The position numbers and the translations under genes were made by a program. The notes under the pieces were generated by a model. That model saw only the letters and a program-made list of their open reading frames with translations, ran no database searches and was not told the DNA's origin. Below, piece by piece: positions 1 to 7,751 of a stretch of DNA of 64,000 nucleotides (positions are counted from its first letter, which is position 1; each line of letters begins with the position of its first letter). Source of the stretch: Nesterenkonia halotolerans (GTDB taxonomy: Bacteria > Actinomycetota > Actinomycetes > Actinomycetales > Micrococcaceae); contig NZ_JADBEE010000002.1 in NCBI RefSeq assembly GCF_014874065.1, positions 620,001-684,000 on the forward strand, written 5' to 3'.

Positions 1-419
1 CGGACCGGGGTCAGGTGGTCCCCACACACGGCGACTTCTATGAGGCCAATCTGCTCATGCACGACGGCCAGGTCTCCGCGCTGCTCGACGTCGACTCGCT
101 GGGACCCGGGCACCGGGTGGATGACCTCGCCTGCTTCCTGGGCCACCTCGCGGTGCTGCCCGCCGTGGACGCTCGCTATGTGCACGTTCCTGCGGCGTTC
201 CAGCGCTTCGCCACCGGGTTCGCCGCCACGGTCGACCCCCGGGCACTGCGAGTGCGCACCGCCTCGGTCGCGTTGTCCCTGGTGGCCGGGGCCCGTGACA
301 CCCGCGGGCAGTCCTGGCAGAAGCATGCGGAGCACCGGCTTGCCTGTGCCGAGGCCGTGGTGGGACTGCGCGCCCCGACCCCCGACCTCCCGGCCTGGCC
401 CGAGCTCCAAGCCCCCTGA
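1..419 (+). CDS. Phosphotransferase (APH/ChoK-type kinase fold), C-terminal part
   Basis: The gene enters from the left edge and only the last ~139 codons are present (frame of base 3). The segment THGDFYEANLL is the catalytic-loop motif of aminoglycoside/choline kinase-type phosphotransferases (HGD with catalytic Asp and downstream Asn). ALLDVDSL follows with the metal-binding Asp of the IDFD-type motif, and then a helical tail. The substrate cannot be told from this fragment. Such proteins phosphorylate aminoglycosides, sugars or other small hydroxyl compounds. It converges with the WYL regulator on the other strand, with 47 bp between them. Confidence 0.8.
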   Translation, partial: DRGQVVPTHGDFYEANLLMHDGQVSALLDVDSLGPGHRVDDLACFLGHLAVLPAVDARYVHVPAAFQRFATGFAATVDPRALRVRTASVALSLVAGARDTRGQSWQKHAEHRLACAEAVVGLRAPTPDLPAWPELQAP

Positions 420-466
420 CCAATAAGCGCACTGACCCTAGAGCTCGATCGAGGCAGTCACTCACC

Positions 467-1156
467 TCACCCGTGCACCGGTCTGGCACTCTCTGGAGGT
501 TCTCCGACCTCGTGGATGGTGTGGCCGCTGCAGGCCGCCTTGGTGACGCTGGCCCGCTCGATCCTTTCCACGGCAAACCACCGCATCGCGTCGCGCAGGC
601 AGCACCACCCGATCAGGTACCACCGGCCGTTTGTGGAGGCGAACAGCACCGGCTCGACATCACGGGTGGTCGTGGTGCCGTCTCGTGACGTGTAGCGGAG
701 GCGAATCACCCGCTGCTCGGCCATCCCCTCCTCGAGCGCTGATCTGACAGCGCGCGAGGATGAAGGAGGCACGTTGACCCAGACACGGTGGGCCAGCTCG
801 TCGGCCTGCGCTCGGGTCTTGGGATCGAGGACGTCCATGATCTTCCGGACGCCCGCCGCAGACAGATCCGCGTAGGGAGCATCGGGTGCGGCGGACACAG
901 CTGCCATGAGCGCCACGGCCTGCGCCGGGGAAAAAGTGACAGGGGGCAGTGACGCACTCTTGGCCAACCCATAGCCACCGCCCGGACCCGGGCGAGACCA
1001 GATCGGCGCGCCGCTGTTCTCCAGCGCGTCGAGGTCTCGATGGACAGTCCGCACCGAGACCTCGAACTCTCTCGCCAACCGCGCAGCGGAGATTCCCCGC
1101 GCGCCGCTGCGACGCAGCGTCTCGGACAGGGCATGAAGACGTTCGGCTCGCTTCAC
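467..1156 (-). CDS. WYL-domain helix-turn-helix transcriptional regulator
   Basis: A 229-residue DNA-binding regulator of the DeoR/WYL type. Residues ~1-60 form a winged HTH (RAERLHALSETLRRSG... VSVRTVHRDLDALE). The C-terminal half carries a WYL ligand-sensing domain (RLRYTSRDG, then GRWYLIGWC and the WFAVERIERA segment). The reading frame stays open to 1378, but that would overlap the divergent hydrolase. GTG at 1156 is preceded by AAGGG at good spacing and gives the usual N-terminus VKRAERLHAL. It is divergent from the alpha/beta hydrolase, with a perfect inverted repeat between them, so it probably controls that gene and itself. The effector is unknown. Confidence 0.88.
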   Translation of the reverse strand: MKRAERLHALSETLRRSGARGISAARLAREFEVSVRTVHRDLDALENSGAPIWSRPGPGGGYGLAKSASLPPVTFSPAQAVALMAAVSAAPDAPYADLSAAGVRKIMDVLDPKTRAQADELAHRVWVNVPPSSSRAVRSALEEGMAEQRVIRLRYTSRDGTTTTRDVEPVLFASTNGRWYLIGWCCLRDAMRWFAVERIERASVTKAACSGHTIHEVGEPPESARPVHG

Positions 1157-1175
1157 CGTTCGGACCCTTGCAAAT

Positions 1176-1193
1176 TCATGACATAAATCATGA
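1176..1193. promoter_or_regulatory. Inverted-repeat operator candidate between WYL regulator and hydrolase
   Basis: Two TCATGA half-sites lie at 1176-1181 and 1188-1193, separated by CATAAA. Each half is itself a palindrome. The site is in the 73-bp gap between divergently transcribed genes, just upstream of the regulator start, the usual place for an autoregulatory operator. Binding by the WYL protein is inferred. Confidence 0.5.
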
Positions 1194-1229
1194 CACACCT
1201 TTGTCGATCCGTGGTGGGAGAGTCGGCAC

Positions 1230-1991
1230 ATGACAACTACTACGAGCAGTCCGACCCTCGTCCTCATCGCCGGCCATTGGCTGGGAGCATGGGCATGGAA
1301 CGAAGTCCTGGAACACCTCGACACCGACCACACTCGCGCCGTCGCGATGACCCTGCCTGGTCTCGACGGCGACGACACCGACCGCGCGGAGAAGACTCTC
1401 GACGATCAGGCAGCATCGATCCGGGACGTCATCGCTCAGCAGGATGATCACCCCGTGATTCTCGTCGCGCACAGCGGAGCCAACGCCCCCGTCAGCCTCA
1501 TTCTCGACCGGCACCCAGAGCTTGTCTCCCGCGTCCTGTGGGTCGATTCCGGCCCCGTGGCAGACGGCAGCGTCTTCGCTCCTGATTTTCCGGAGGACCT
1601 CGAAGAACTGCCGTTGCCTGCATTCGATGTTCTCGGGCAGCAGGCAAGCCTCGAAGGCCTGAGTGCCGAGGCCCTCGAGCGATTCCGCGCCAGGGCTGTC
1701 CCGGAGCCTGCCCTGGTGCTCCGTCAGCCCGTCGAGCTCGTGAACGAGTCGCGCCGAGGCGTCCCGACGACGTTGGTGTGCTGCTCCCTCTCGGGTGAGC
1801 AGGTGGTGGAGCTCATCCAGGAGGGTCACCCCATGTTCGCCGAGGTCGCGAATCTCGAAGACGTGGACATCATCGACCTCCCCACGGGCCACTGGCCCAT
1901 GTGGAGCCGTCCCCGCGACCTCGCCGAGGTCATTGGGTCGGCGGCCAAGCCCGCGGTCCAGGTCAGGCTCAGCTGCGCATCCGGCGCTTGA
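1230..1991 (+). CDS. Alpha/beta hydrolase
   Basis: A 253-residue cytoplasmic alpha/beta-hydrolase-fold protein. The oxyanion strand motif GHWLGAWAW is near residue 14, the nucleophile elbow HSGAN near residue 85, and the C-terminal His sits in TGHWPMW near residue 225. The HSG elbow is typical of the small esterase group that includes salicylate-esterase-like proteins. There is no signal peptide. It is divergent from the WYL regulator, which suggests induction by a small ligand. Its last 23 bp overlap the tail of the convergent TPR-like gene. Substrate unknown. Confidence 0.85.
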   Translation: MTTTTSSPTLVLIAGHWLGAWAWNEVLEHLDTDHTRAVAMTLPGLDGDDTDRAEKTLDDQAASIRDVIAQQDDHPVILVAHSGANAPVSLILDRHPELVSRVLWVDSGPVADGSVFAPDFPEDLEELPLPAFDVLGQQASLEGLSAEALERFRARAVPEPALVLRQPVELVNESRRGVPTTLVCCSLSGEQVVELIQEGHPMFAEVANLEDVDIIDLPTGHWPMWSRPRDLAEVIGSAAKPAVQVRLSCASGA

Positions 1992-3708
1992 GCCGGGTCA
2001 GCTTCCGGCGCAGGTCCGCGGCGGCCTCTGCCTTGCCCTGGCGCATGAGGGCTTCGATCTGCCCTTCGAGCGCATCGGCCATGAGCGAGGGGCTCGCTTC
2101 ACGCTCATCGGTGGACATCCGGAAGATGGTCTCCGCCTCGTCGGCGCGGCCCATCTCCAGCAGCACCTTGGCGGCGAACACCTCGGCGTCGCCGGCGGCG
2201 TCATCATCTCCGGCTTCGACGAAGAGGTCTGCCGCCTCCAGGCCTGCCGCCACGGCCTTGGTGCCCTCACCCAGGGCGGTCCACCCGCGGGCCAGTGAAT
2301 CGGTGATGTCGGCACGCTGCCAGGTGGTGCCGTGCTCGGCGGCGAGGTTCAGTGCCCGGTCCAAGTGCGCGATGCCGGCCTGATCCTCGGAGCGGGTGAG
2401 CAGATGACCCAGCGAATGCAGCGCCTGCAGCAGCACCAGCGGGTCCATGTCCTCGGTCCGCTCGACCAGCTTGAGCCCCTGCTCGTAGTGGCTGCGCGCG
2501 AGGTCGAGTCGCTCCAGGGAGGCCGCGAGGGCGCCGGCGGCCAGGTGCGCGCGGGCTGCCTCTTCGGATTCCTGGACCTCGAGGAACAGCTCTGCGGCCT
2601 CGTTCCAGTGCGACATCGCCTCGACCGGGCGGCGTAGCTGGGTGACGGCATGACCGAGGCCCATCAGCGCACGCGCTCGGGTGGATCGGTCTTCGTCGGT
2701 TCCTGCCAGGCGCACGGAGAGCGCGTCGAGCACCTTCTCGGCCTCGGCATGGTCCTCGAGCTCCAGCAGCTGCTGGCCGAGTGCCAGGCTGAGCAGCCGG
2801 GATTCGCTGAACTCTCCCAGCTCAGCCTGTTGGACGGCGATCCGCCAGGCGAGGACTGAGGCTTCGCCGTCGTCCTCTTCGCTGGTGAGCCCACCCAGCA
2901 GGGCGGCGGCGGAAGCGGCACCCTTGCGCACCTGTGCGGCTGCGTAGAGCTCCACGGAGCTCAGCGCCGCCTCGATGGCCTGGGTGTTGCGGTCCTGGTG
3001 GTGGTGGATGGTGGCCTGCAGCATCGCCATGGCACCGCGGACCGCGCGGTTGGTCGGGGCAGCGACCACCAGCTCCGCCGTGCTCAGCGACTCCTCAGGC
3101 TCGCCGCACAGCAGCAGGGTATGCGCCAGGAACATCCGCGCCCCGGCAAGCGCCTCGGGATGGTCCAGCTGCTCGAGGATGGTGCAGGTCTCGCGGACCA
3201 GCGGCAGTGTGGCTTCGGGGCCCTCGTCCTGGAGCCGACGCACGGCCAGTGAGGAGAGCACATCGGCGAGCTCCACGGAGGGTGTTCCTGCGGCCTCGTC
3301 CTCGGCGCGCAGATCCTCAGCCACTCGGGCAAGGATCTCGCCCTCGACCCGGTCGGGCTCGCGCAGCAGCATCGGTCCGAGGTCCTCTTCGACCCGTGCC
3401 TGGCGGGACCGGCCGAGGCTGCGCAGCAGTTCGATGCGCCGGGCGCAGAAGGGGGCTGAGGCCTCGGAGTCGCCCCGCATCTCGTGGACTCCGGCGAGGA
3501 TCCGCAGCAGCATCAGCTGATTCTCCGGGTCATCGCTGCCGGGGGAGCGCAGCCCCGCCTCAGCGGCCTCGGCGGCTCCGCGGTACCGTTCGCCGTAGGC
3601 GCCCTCGTAGGCGAGGTCCAGCCATCCGCGGGCGTCGTGCGCGGGCACAGCTGTCCCACCGGCGGCCTGGATCAGGGCCGTCAGACGCGGGAGCAGCGGA
3701 CTCGTCAT
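1969..3708 (-). CDS. Tetratricopeptide-repeat-like protein
   Basis: A 579-residue, all-helical, Ala/Glu/Leu-rich protein made of degenerate ~40-residue helix pairs of TPR type (for example ALMGLGHAVTQLRRPVEAMSHW, and the A..HLAAGALAASLERLDLARSHYEQGL region around residue 400). No catalytic domain, signal peptide or membrane segment is visible, so a cytosolic scaffold or adaptor is likely. The open frame runs to 3945 but that part overlaps the divergent lipoprotein gene. ATG at 3708 (MTSPLLPRL) is the better start. Function not known. Weak similarity to the TPR part of signal-transducing ATPases would be consistent but is not demonstrated. Confidence 0.75.
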   Translation of the reverse strand: MTSPLLPRLTALIQAAGGTAVPAHDARGWLDLAYEGAYGERYRGAAEAAEAGLRSPGSDDPENQLMLLRILAGVHEMRGDSEASAPFCARRIELLRSLGRSRQARVEEDLGPMLLREPDRVEGEILARVAEDLRAEDEAAGTPSVELADVLSSLAVRRLQDEGPEATLPLVRETCTILEQLDHPEALAGARMFLAHTLLLCGEPEESLSTAELVVAAPTNRAVRGAMAMLQATIHHHQDRNTQAIEAALSSVELYAAAQVRKGAASAAALLGGLTSEEDDGEASVLAWRIAVQQAELGEFSESRLLSLALGQQLLELEDHAEAEKVLDALSVRLAGTDEDRSTRARALMGLGHAVTQLRRPVEAMSHWNEAAELFLEVQESEEAARAHLAAGALAASLERLDLARSHYEQGLKLVERTEDMDPLVLLQALHSLGHLLTRSEDQAGIAHLDRALNLAAEHGTTWQRADITDSLARGWTALGEGTKAVAAGLEAADLFVEAGDDDAAGDAEVFAAKVLLEMGRADEAETIFRMSTDEREASPSLMADALEGQIEALMRQGKAEAAADLRRKLTRLKRRMRS

Positions 3709-3754
3709 CTGCACCAGAGTATCCCCGATCCGGCGCCGCCGTAGAATGGCGGCT

Positions 3755-4717
3755 ATGACTTTCAGCCCCCCTGCGCCTCGGCGTGTTCGCAGTGCTGCCG
3801 GGCTGACCTCGCTGGCTGCTGTCGGCGCGCTGCTGGTGAGCGGGTGCTCCTCACCTCCGCCGGCGGAGGAGCCCACCGGAAGCGCCGCCGAGCGAGCCTG
3901 GACCATCGCCGTGGGGGAGCACGAGCTGGACCAGACGATCGCCAACGTCTACGCGCTGGCGCTGACCTCCCGGGAATCTCCCACAGTGGTGGAGCCCCAG
4001 GAGCAGGCCACCGGCGCTCTGGTGACCGAGGGCGGGGCAAACCTGGTCATCGGACGAACCATGGCACTGGCCCAGCAGCTGGACCAGGAGGGATGGGCGG
4101 CGTTGGACCAGCCCAGCTCTGCGGATCTGGTGGCCCTGATCGAAGGCGGGCTGGATGATGACGCCGAGCTCCTGGATCCCTCGGCAGCCGTGCTGGACAG
4201 CGCGTTGGTCATCACTTCCATCACCGCCGAGGAGCGCGAGCTCTCCACCGCCGGTGAGGTGGCAGACCCGGAGTTCGCCGATGCCTGCGACGAGCTGCGC
4301 ATCGGGGTGCGCCCGGATCTGCCGGACCCCGCCCCGCTGCTGGCGGAGGTCTACGACTGTGAACCAGCCGCGATCTCGGTGGCCGGGGAGGACGAGCTGG
4401 TCCGCGGTGTCATCTCCGCACGACTGGACGCCGCCATCCTCACGGCGTCACATCCCAGCATCGAGGAACAGCGGCTGGTCGCCCTCACCGACGCCGAACG
4501 CGCCTTCCCGCAGGAGCAGTTCATCCCGGTGGTCTCCACCGAGGTCGCCGAGGGGGTTCCGGAGATCACGGCGGAGCTGGCTCAGGCCCTCGACGACGAC
4601 GCCCTGGTCACCCTGCGTCGGCTCACCGACGGCGACCAGGGGCTGGGCCCCCAGGAGGCCGCAGAGTACTGGCTGGTCCAGGAGGGATTCATCGCCGAGC
4701 CCGAGGACTGGGGCTGA
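3755..4717 (+). CDS. Orphan OpuC/ProX-like substrate-binding lipoprotein
   Basis: A 320-residue secreted lipoprotein. It has a basic N-terminus, a hydrophobic segment (LTSLAAVGALLV) and the lipobox LVSGC with the lipidated Cys at about residue 31. The mature part resembles the type-2 periplasmic fold of glycine-betaine/choline binding proteins (OpuAC/OpuCC): WTIAVGEHELDQTIANVYALAL at the start, and a C-terminal half ending in LDDDALVTLRRLTDGDQGLGPQEAAEYWLVQEGFI. The permease and ATPase genes usually beside such a protein are absent, so it may serve a distant transporter or be a sensor. ATG 3746 is an alternative start. TAGAAT at 3742-3747 would allow leaderless initiation at 3755. Confidence 0.7.
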   Translation: MTFSPPAPRRVRSAAGLTSLAAVGALLVSGCSSPPPAEEPTGSAAERAWTIAVGEHELDQTIANVYALALTSRESPTVVEPQEQATGALVTEGGANLVIGRTMALAQQLDQEGWAALDQPSSADLVALIEGGLDDDAELLDPSAAVLDSALVITSITAEERELSTAGEVADPEFADACDELRIGVRPDLPDPAPLLAEVYDCEPAAISVAGEDELVRGVISARLDAAILTASHPSIEEQRLVALTDAERAFPQEQFIPVVSTEVAEGVPEITAELAQALDDDALVTLRRLTDGDQGLGPQEAAEYWLVQEGFIAEPEDWG

Positions 4718-4780
4718 CCCGTCTTCGGGGAGGTCATGGAGACTTGCCGGGAGGATGTCATGTCCCGCCTGATGCCCGTG

Positions 4781-4800
4781 TATAAGGCACAATCTGTTCA
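4781..4800 (+). promoter_or_regulatory. -10-like element for a leaderless alaA transcript
   Basis: TATAAG lies at 4781-4786, 13 bp before the ATG at 4800. No Shine-Dalgarno sequence precedes that ATG. A start site 7-13 nt after the hexamer would produce a leaderless or nearly leaderless mRNA, which is common in actinobacteria. Inferred from sequence only. Confidence 0.4.
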
Positions 4801-6038
4801 TGGAGGAATTCGAGGACTTCACCCAGGCTCAGAAGCTCCGCAACGTGCGTTACGACGTGCGTGGCCCGATCGCTGTAGAAGCCGCGCGACTTGAACGTGC
4901 CGGGCATCGAATCACCAAGTTGAACATCGGCAACATGGCGCCCTTCGGCTTCGATGCACCGGACGCGATCCTGGTCGACATGATCAAGAATCTCCCCACG
5001 TCACAGGGGTATTCCGAGTCTCAGGGCATCTACTCGGCGCGCACCGCGGTGGCCCAGTACTACCAGTCCCGCGGCATGCGTGACGCCGAAGTCTCAGATG
5101 TGATCCTCGGCAACGGCGTCTCCGAGCTGATCACGATGGTCCTCCAGGCGATGATCAACCCCGGCGACGAGGTGCTCATCCCCGCCCCGGACTACCCGCT
5201 GTGGACCGGCATCACCACGCTGTGCAGCGGGCGCGCGGTGCACTACATCTGTGATGAGGAGAACCACTGGTGGCCGGACCCCGAAGAGGTGGAGTCCAAG
5301 ATCACCGATCGGACCAAGGCGCTGGTCATCATCAACCCCAACAACCCCACCGGTGCGGTCTACCCGCGCGAGATCCTCGAAGCCATGGTGGACATCGCCC
5401 GGCGACACAACCTGATGCTGCTCTCCGACGAGATCTACGAGAAGATCACCTTCGACGACGCAGAGATGATCAACGCCTGCACGCTCGCCGACGACGTCTT
5501 CACGATCACCTTCTCCGGGCTGTCCAAGACCTGGCGCGTGGCCGGGTTCAGGTCGGGCTGGCTCTACATGTCCGGACCCAAGCATCGAGCGAAGAACTAC
5601 ATCGAGGGTCTGAACCTGATGTCGAATCTTCGGATGTGTCCCAACGTCCCGGCGCAGCACGCGATCCAGACGGCGTTGGGCGGTTATCAGTCCGTGGAGG
5701 AGTTCATCCGGCCCGGCGGCAGGATCTACGAGCAGCGCAATATCGCGCATAAGCTGCTCTCCGAGATCGAGGGCGTGGACGTGCACCAGGCCGACGGTGC
5801 GCTGTACCTGTTCCCGCGGCTGGATCCGAAGATCTACCCGATCCAGAATGACGAGGCCTTCGTGATGGAGCTGCTGCGCCAGCAGAAGATCCTGGTCTCG
5901 CATGGTCGAGCGTTCAACTGGATCGACGACAACCATTTCAGGCTGGTGTCGCTGCCTCCGGTGGAGGAGCTCGAGGAGGCGATCGCGGGCATCGCGGACT
6001 TCCTCGCCGCCTACCGGGACGCCTTCGCCCGTTCCTGA
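4800..6038 (+). CDS. alaA: Pyridoxal-phosphate aminotransferase, AlaA type (copy 1)
   Basis: A 412-residue class I aminotransferase matching AlaA (glutamate-pyruvate aminotransferase) along its full length. It shows RGPI..EA..LE near residue 21, LNIGN at 41, GNGVSEL at 104, NPNNPTGAVYPREIL at 180, DEIYEKI near 210 and the PLP-lysine motif SGLSKTWRVAGFRSGW with Lys243. It interconverts pyruvate plus glutamate with alanine plus 2-oxoglutarate in the cytosol. The next gene is a close paralogue in tandem. No ribosome-binding site precedes the ATG, so a leaderless start is likely. Confidence 0.93.
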   Translation: MEEFEDFTQAQKLRNVRYDVRGPIAVEAARLERAGHRITKLNIGNMAPFGFDAPDAILVDMIKNLPTSQGYSESQGIYSARTAVAQYYQSRGMRDAEVSDVILGNGVSELITMVLQAMINPGDEVLIPAPDYPLWTGITTLCSGRAVHYICDEENHWWPDPEEVESKITDRTKALVIINPNNPTGAVYPREILEAMVDIARRHNLMLLSDEIYEKITFDDAEMINACTLADDVFTITFSGLSKTWRVAGFRSGWLYMSGPKHRAKNYIEGLNLMSNLRMCPNVPAQHAIQTALGGYQSVEEFIRPGGRIYEQRNIAHKLLSEIEGVDVHQADGALYLFPRLDPKIYPIQNDEAFVMELLRQQKILVSHGRAFNWIDDNHFRLVSLPPVEELEEAIAGIADFLAAYRDAFARS

Positions 6039-6173
6039 CCCGGACGCAAGGCCGGGTCCTGGGCGGACGCGAAACTCTGCGCTGCCGGTGCAGTCCATGA
6101 GACGCTCAGCATACGAAACGACGCGACTCTTCCAGTTGGAAAGGTGCAGGATAGAACAGTGCGCAACCTCAGG

Positions 6174-7412
6174 ATGCAGGAATTCGAAGACTTCACCCAG
6201 TCGCCCAAGCTCCAGGACGTCAGGTACGACGTGCGTGGACCCATCGCGCAGGAGGCCGCCCGGCTGGAGCGTGAGGGTCACGCGATCACCCGCCTGAACA
6301 TCGGCAATCCCGCGCCCTTCGGGTTCGAGGCGCCGGACTCCATCCGGATGGCGATGATCAGCAATCTGCATGACGCGCAGGGTTACTCCGACTCGCAGGG
6401 CATCTACTCGGCGCGGATCGCGGTGGCGCAGTATTACCAGGCGCGCGGGATGACCGAAGCCGACCCTTCCGACATCTACCTGGGCAACGGGGTCTCTGAG
6501 CTGATCTCCATGGTGCTCCAGGCGATGCTGGCCCCGGGAGACGAGGTGCTGATCCCCGCCCCGGACTACCCGCTGTGGACCGGCGCCACGACGCTGGCCG
6601 GTGGGAAAGCGGTGCACTACATCTGCGACGAGAACAACAGCTGGTGGCCGGATCCTGAGGAGATCGAGTCCAAGGTCACCGATCGGACCAAGGCGCTGGT
6701 CATCATCAACCCGAACAACCCTACGGGTGCGGTCTACCCGCGCGAGATCCTGGAAGCGATGGTCGACATCTGTCGGCGGCACAACCTGATGCTGCTCTCC
6801 GACGAGATCTACGAGAACATCACCTTCGAGGGCGCCGAGATGGTCAACGCCTGCACGCTCTCCGATGATGTCTTCACGATCACCTTCTCCGGGCTCTCGA
6901 AGACCTGGCGTGTGGCCGGCTTCCGTTCAGGCTGGATCTACGTCTCCGGACCCACACATCGCGCCAAGAACTACCTCGAGGGCCTGACACTGCTGATGAA
7001 CATGCGCATGTGCGCCAACGTCCCCGCTCAGCACGCCATTCAGGCGGCGCTCGGCGGGCACCAATCCATCGAAGATCTGATCGACCCCGGTGGGCGGCTG
7101 TTTGAACAGCGCGAGACCGCCTACCGGCTGCTGCGCGAGATCGAAGGCGTGGAGGTCCACCAGGCCGACGGCGCGCTCTATCTGTTCCCGCGGCTGGACC
7201 CGGAGATCTATCCGATCGAGAACGACGAGCAGTTCGTCATCGAGCTGCTGCGCCAGCAGAAGATCCTGGTCTCCCACGGACGCGCCTTCAACTGGATCGA
7301 CGACAACCACTTCAGGCTCGTGACGCTGCCTGCCGTCGAGGACCTCGAGCACGCCATCGGCGGGATCGCCGAGTTCCTCGCGGAGTATCGGGACGCGGCA
7401 GCCCGCGCCTGA
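6174..7412 (+). CDS. alaA: Pyridoxal-phosphate aminotransferase, AlaA type (copy 2)
   Basis: A 412-residue paralogue of the gene just upstream, very similar over its whole length (same N-terminus M-EFEDFTQ, same PLP-lysine motif SGLSKTWRVAGFRSGW, same C-terminal LVSHGRAFNWIDDNHFRLV). The frame opens at 6144 (GTG) and 6159, but ATG 6174 matches the start of copy 1. The duplication is recent enough for long near-identical stretches, yet there are conservative changes throughout. It could differ in substrate preference (alanine, valine) or in regulation, since each copy has its own upstream region of at least 100 bp. Confidence 0.92.
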   Translation: MQEFEDFTQSPKLQDVRYDVRGPIAQEAARLEREGHAITRLNIGNPAPFGFEAPDSIRMAMISNLHDAQGYSDSQGIYSARIAVAQYYQARGMTEADPSDIYLGNGVSELISMVLQAMLAPGDEVLIPAPDYPLWTGATTLAGGKAVHYICDENNSWWPDPEEIESKVTDRTKALVIINPNNPTGAVYPREILEAMVDICRRHNLMLLSDEIYENITFEGAEMVNACTLSDDVFTITFSGLSKTWRVAGFRSGWIYVSGPTHRAKNYLEGLTLLMNMRMCANVPAQHAIQAALGGHQSIEDLIDPGGRLFEQRETAYRLLREIEGVEVHQADGALYLFPRLDPEIYPIENDEQFVIELLRQQKILVSHGRAFNWIDDNHFRLVTLPAVEDLEHAIGGIAEFLAEYRDAAARA

Positions 7413-7469
7413 TCTGGCCTGCTCTGCACGAGAGCTGCGCCTGGGCCGTGACGGATCGGAGCCTTCGGG

Positions 7470-7751
7470 TCAGCTGTCCTCGGTGAGCTCGGCGCGGACC
7501 TCTTCCAGACGGGTTCGGGCCCCGTCCAGCCAGCGCTCACAGCGATCGGCCAGGGCCTCGCCGCGCTGCCACAGCGCCAGTGACTCCTCCAGAGGAGCGC
7601 CGCCGGTCTCCAGCTTGGTGACCACAGCGACGAGTTCCTCGCGGGCGCGCTCGTAGCTCATGGTCTCGATGTCCTGGGTCTGCGCGGCGGCGAACTCGCT
7701 CGCAGTGGAGCCAGAGCCTGCGGATTCTCCGGCGTGGGGTGCTTCGGTCAC
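7470..7751 (-). CDS. xseB: Exodeoxyribonuclease VII small subunit
   Basis: A 93-residue protein with the XseB helical-hairpin domain: SYERAREELVAVVTKLETGGAPLEESLALWQRGEALADRCERWLDGARTRLEEV split over residues ~30-85. It partners XseA in the exonuclease that degrades single-stranded DNA to oligonucleotides in repair. GTG 7751 is preceded by AAAGG and overlaps the xseA stop by 4 bp (GTGA), so translation is probably coupled. The N-terminal ~28 residues (acidic, Ser/Ala-rich) are an extension that is common in actinobacterial XseB. ATG about 30 codons in is an alternative start. Confidence 0.93.
   Translation of the reverse strand: MTEAPHAGESAGSGSTASEFAAAQTQDIETMSYERAREELVAVVTKLETGGAPLEESLALWQRGEALADRCERWLDGARTRLEEVRAELTEDS

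Noticed and set aside
5094-6782. 562-codon minus-strand frame across the two aminotransferases
   Set aside because: Antisense shadow; its two similar halves simply mirror the tandem alaA duplication.
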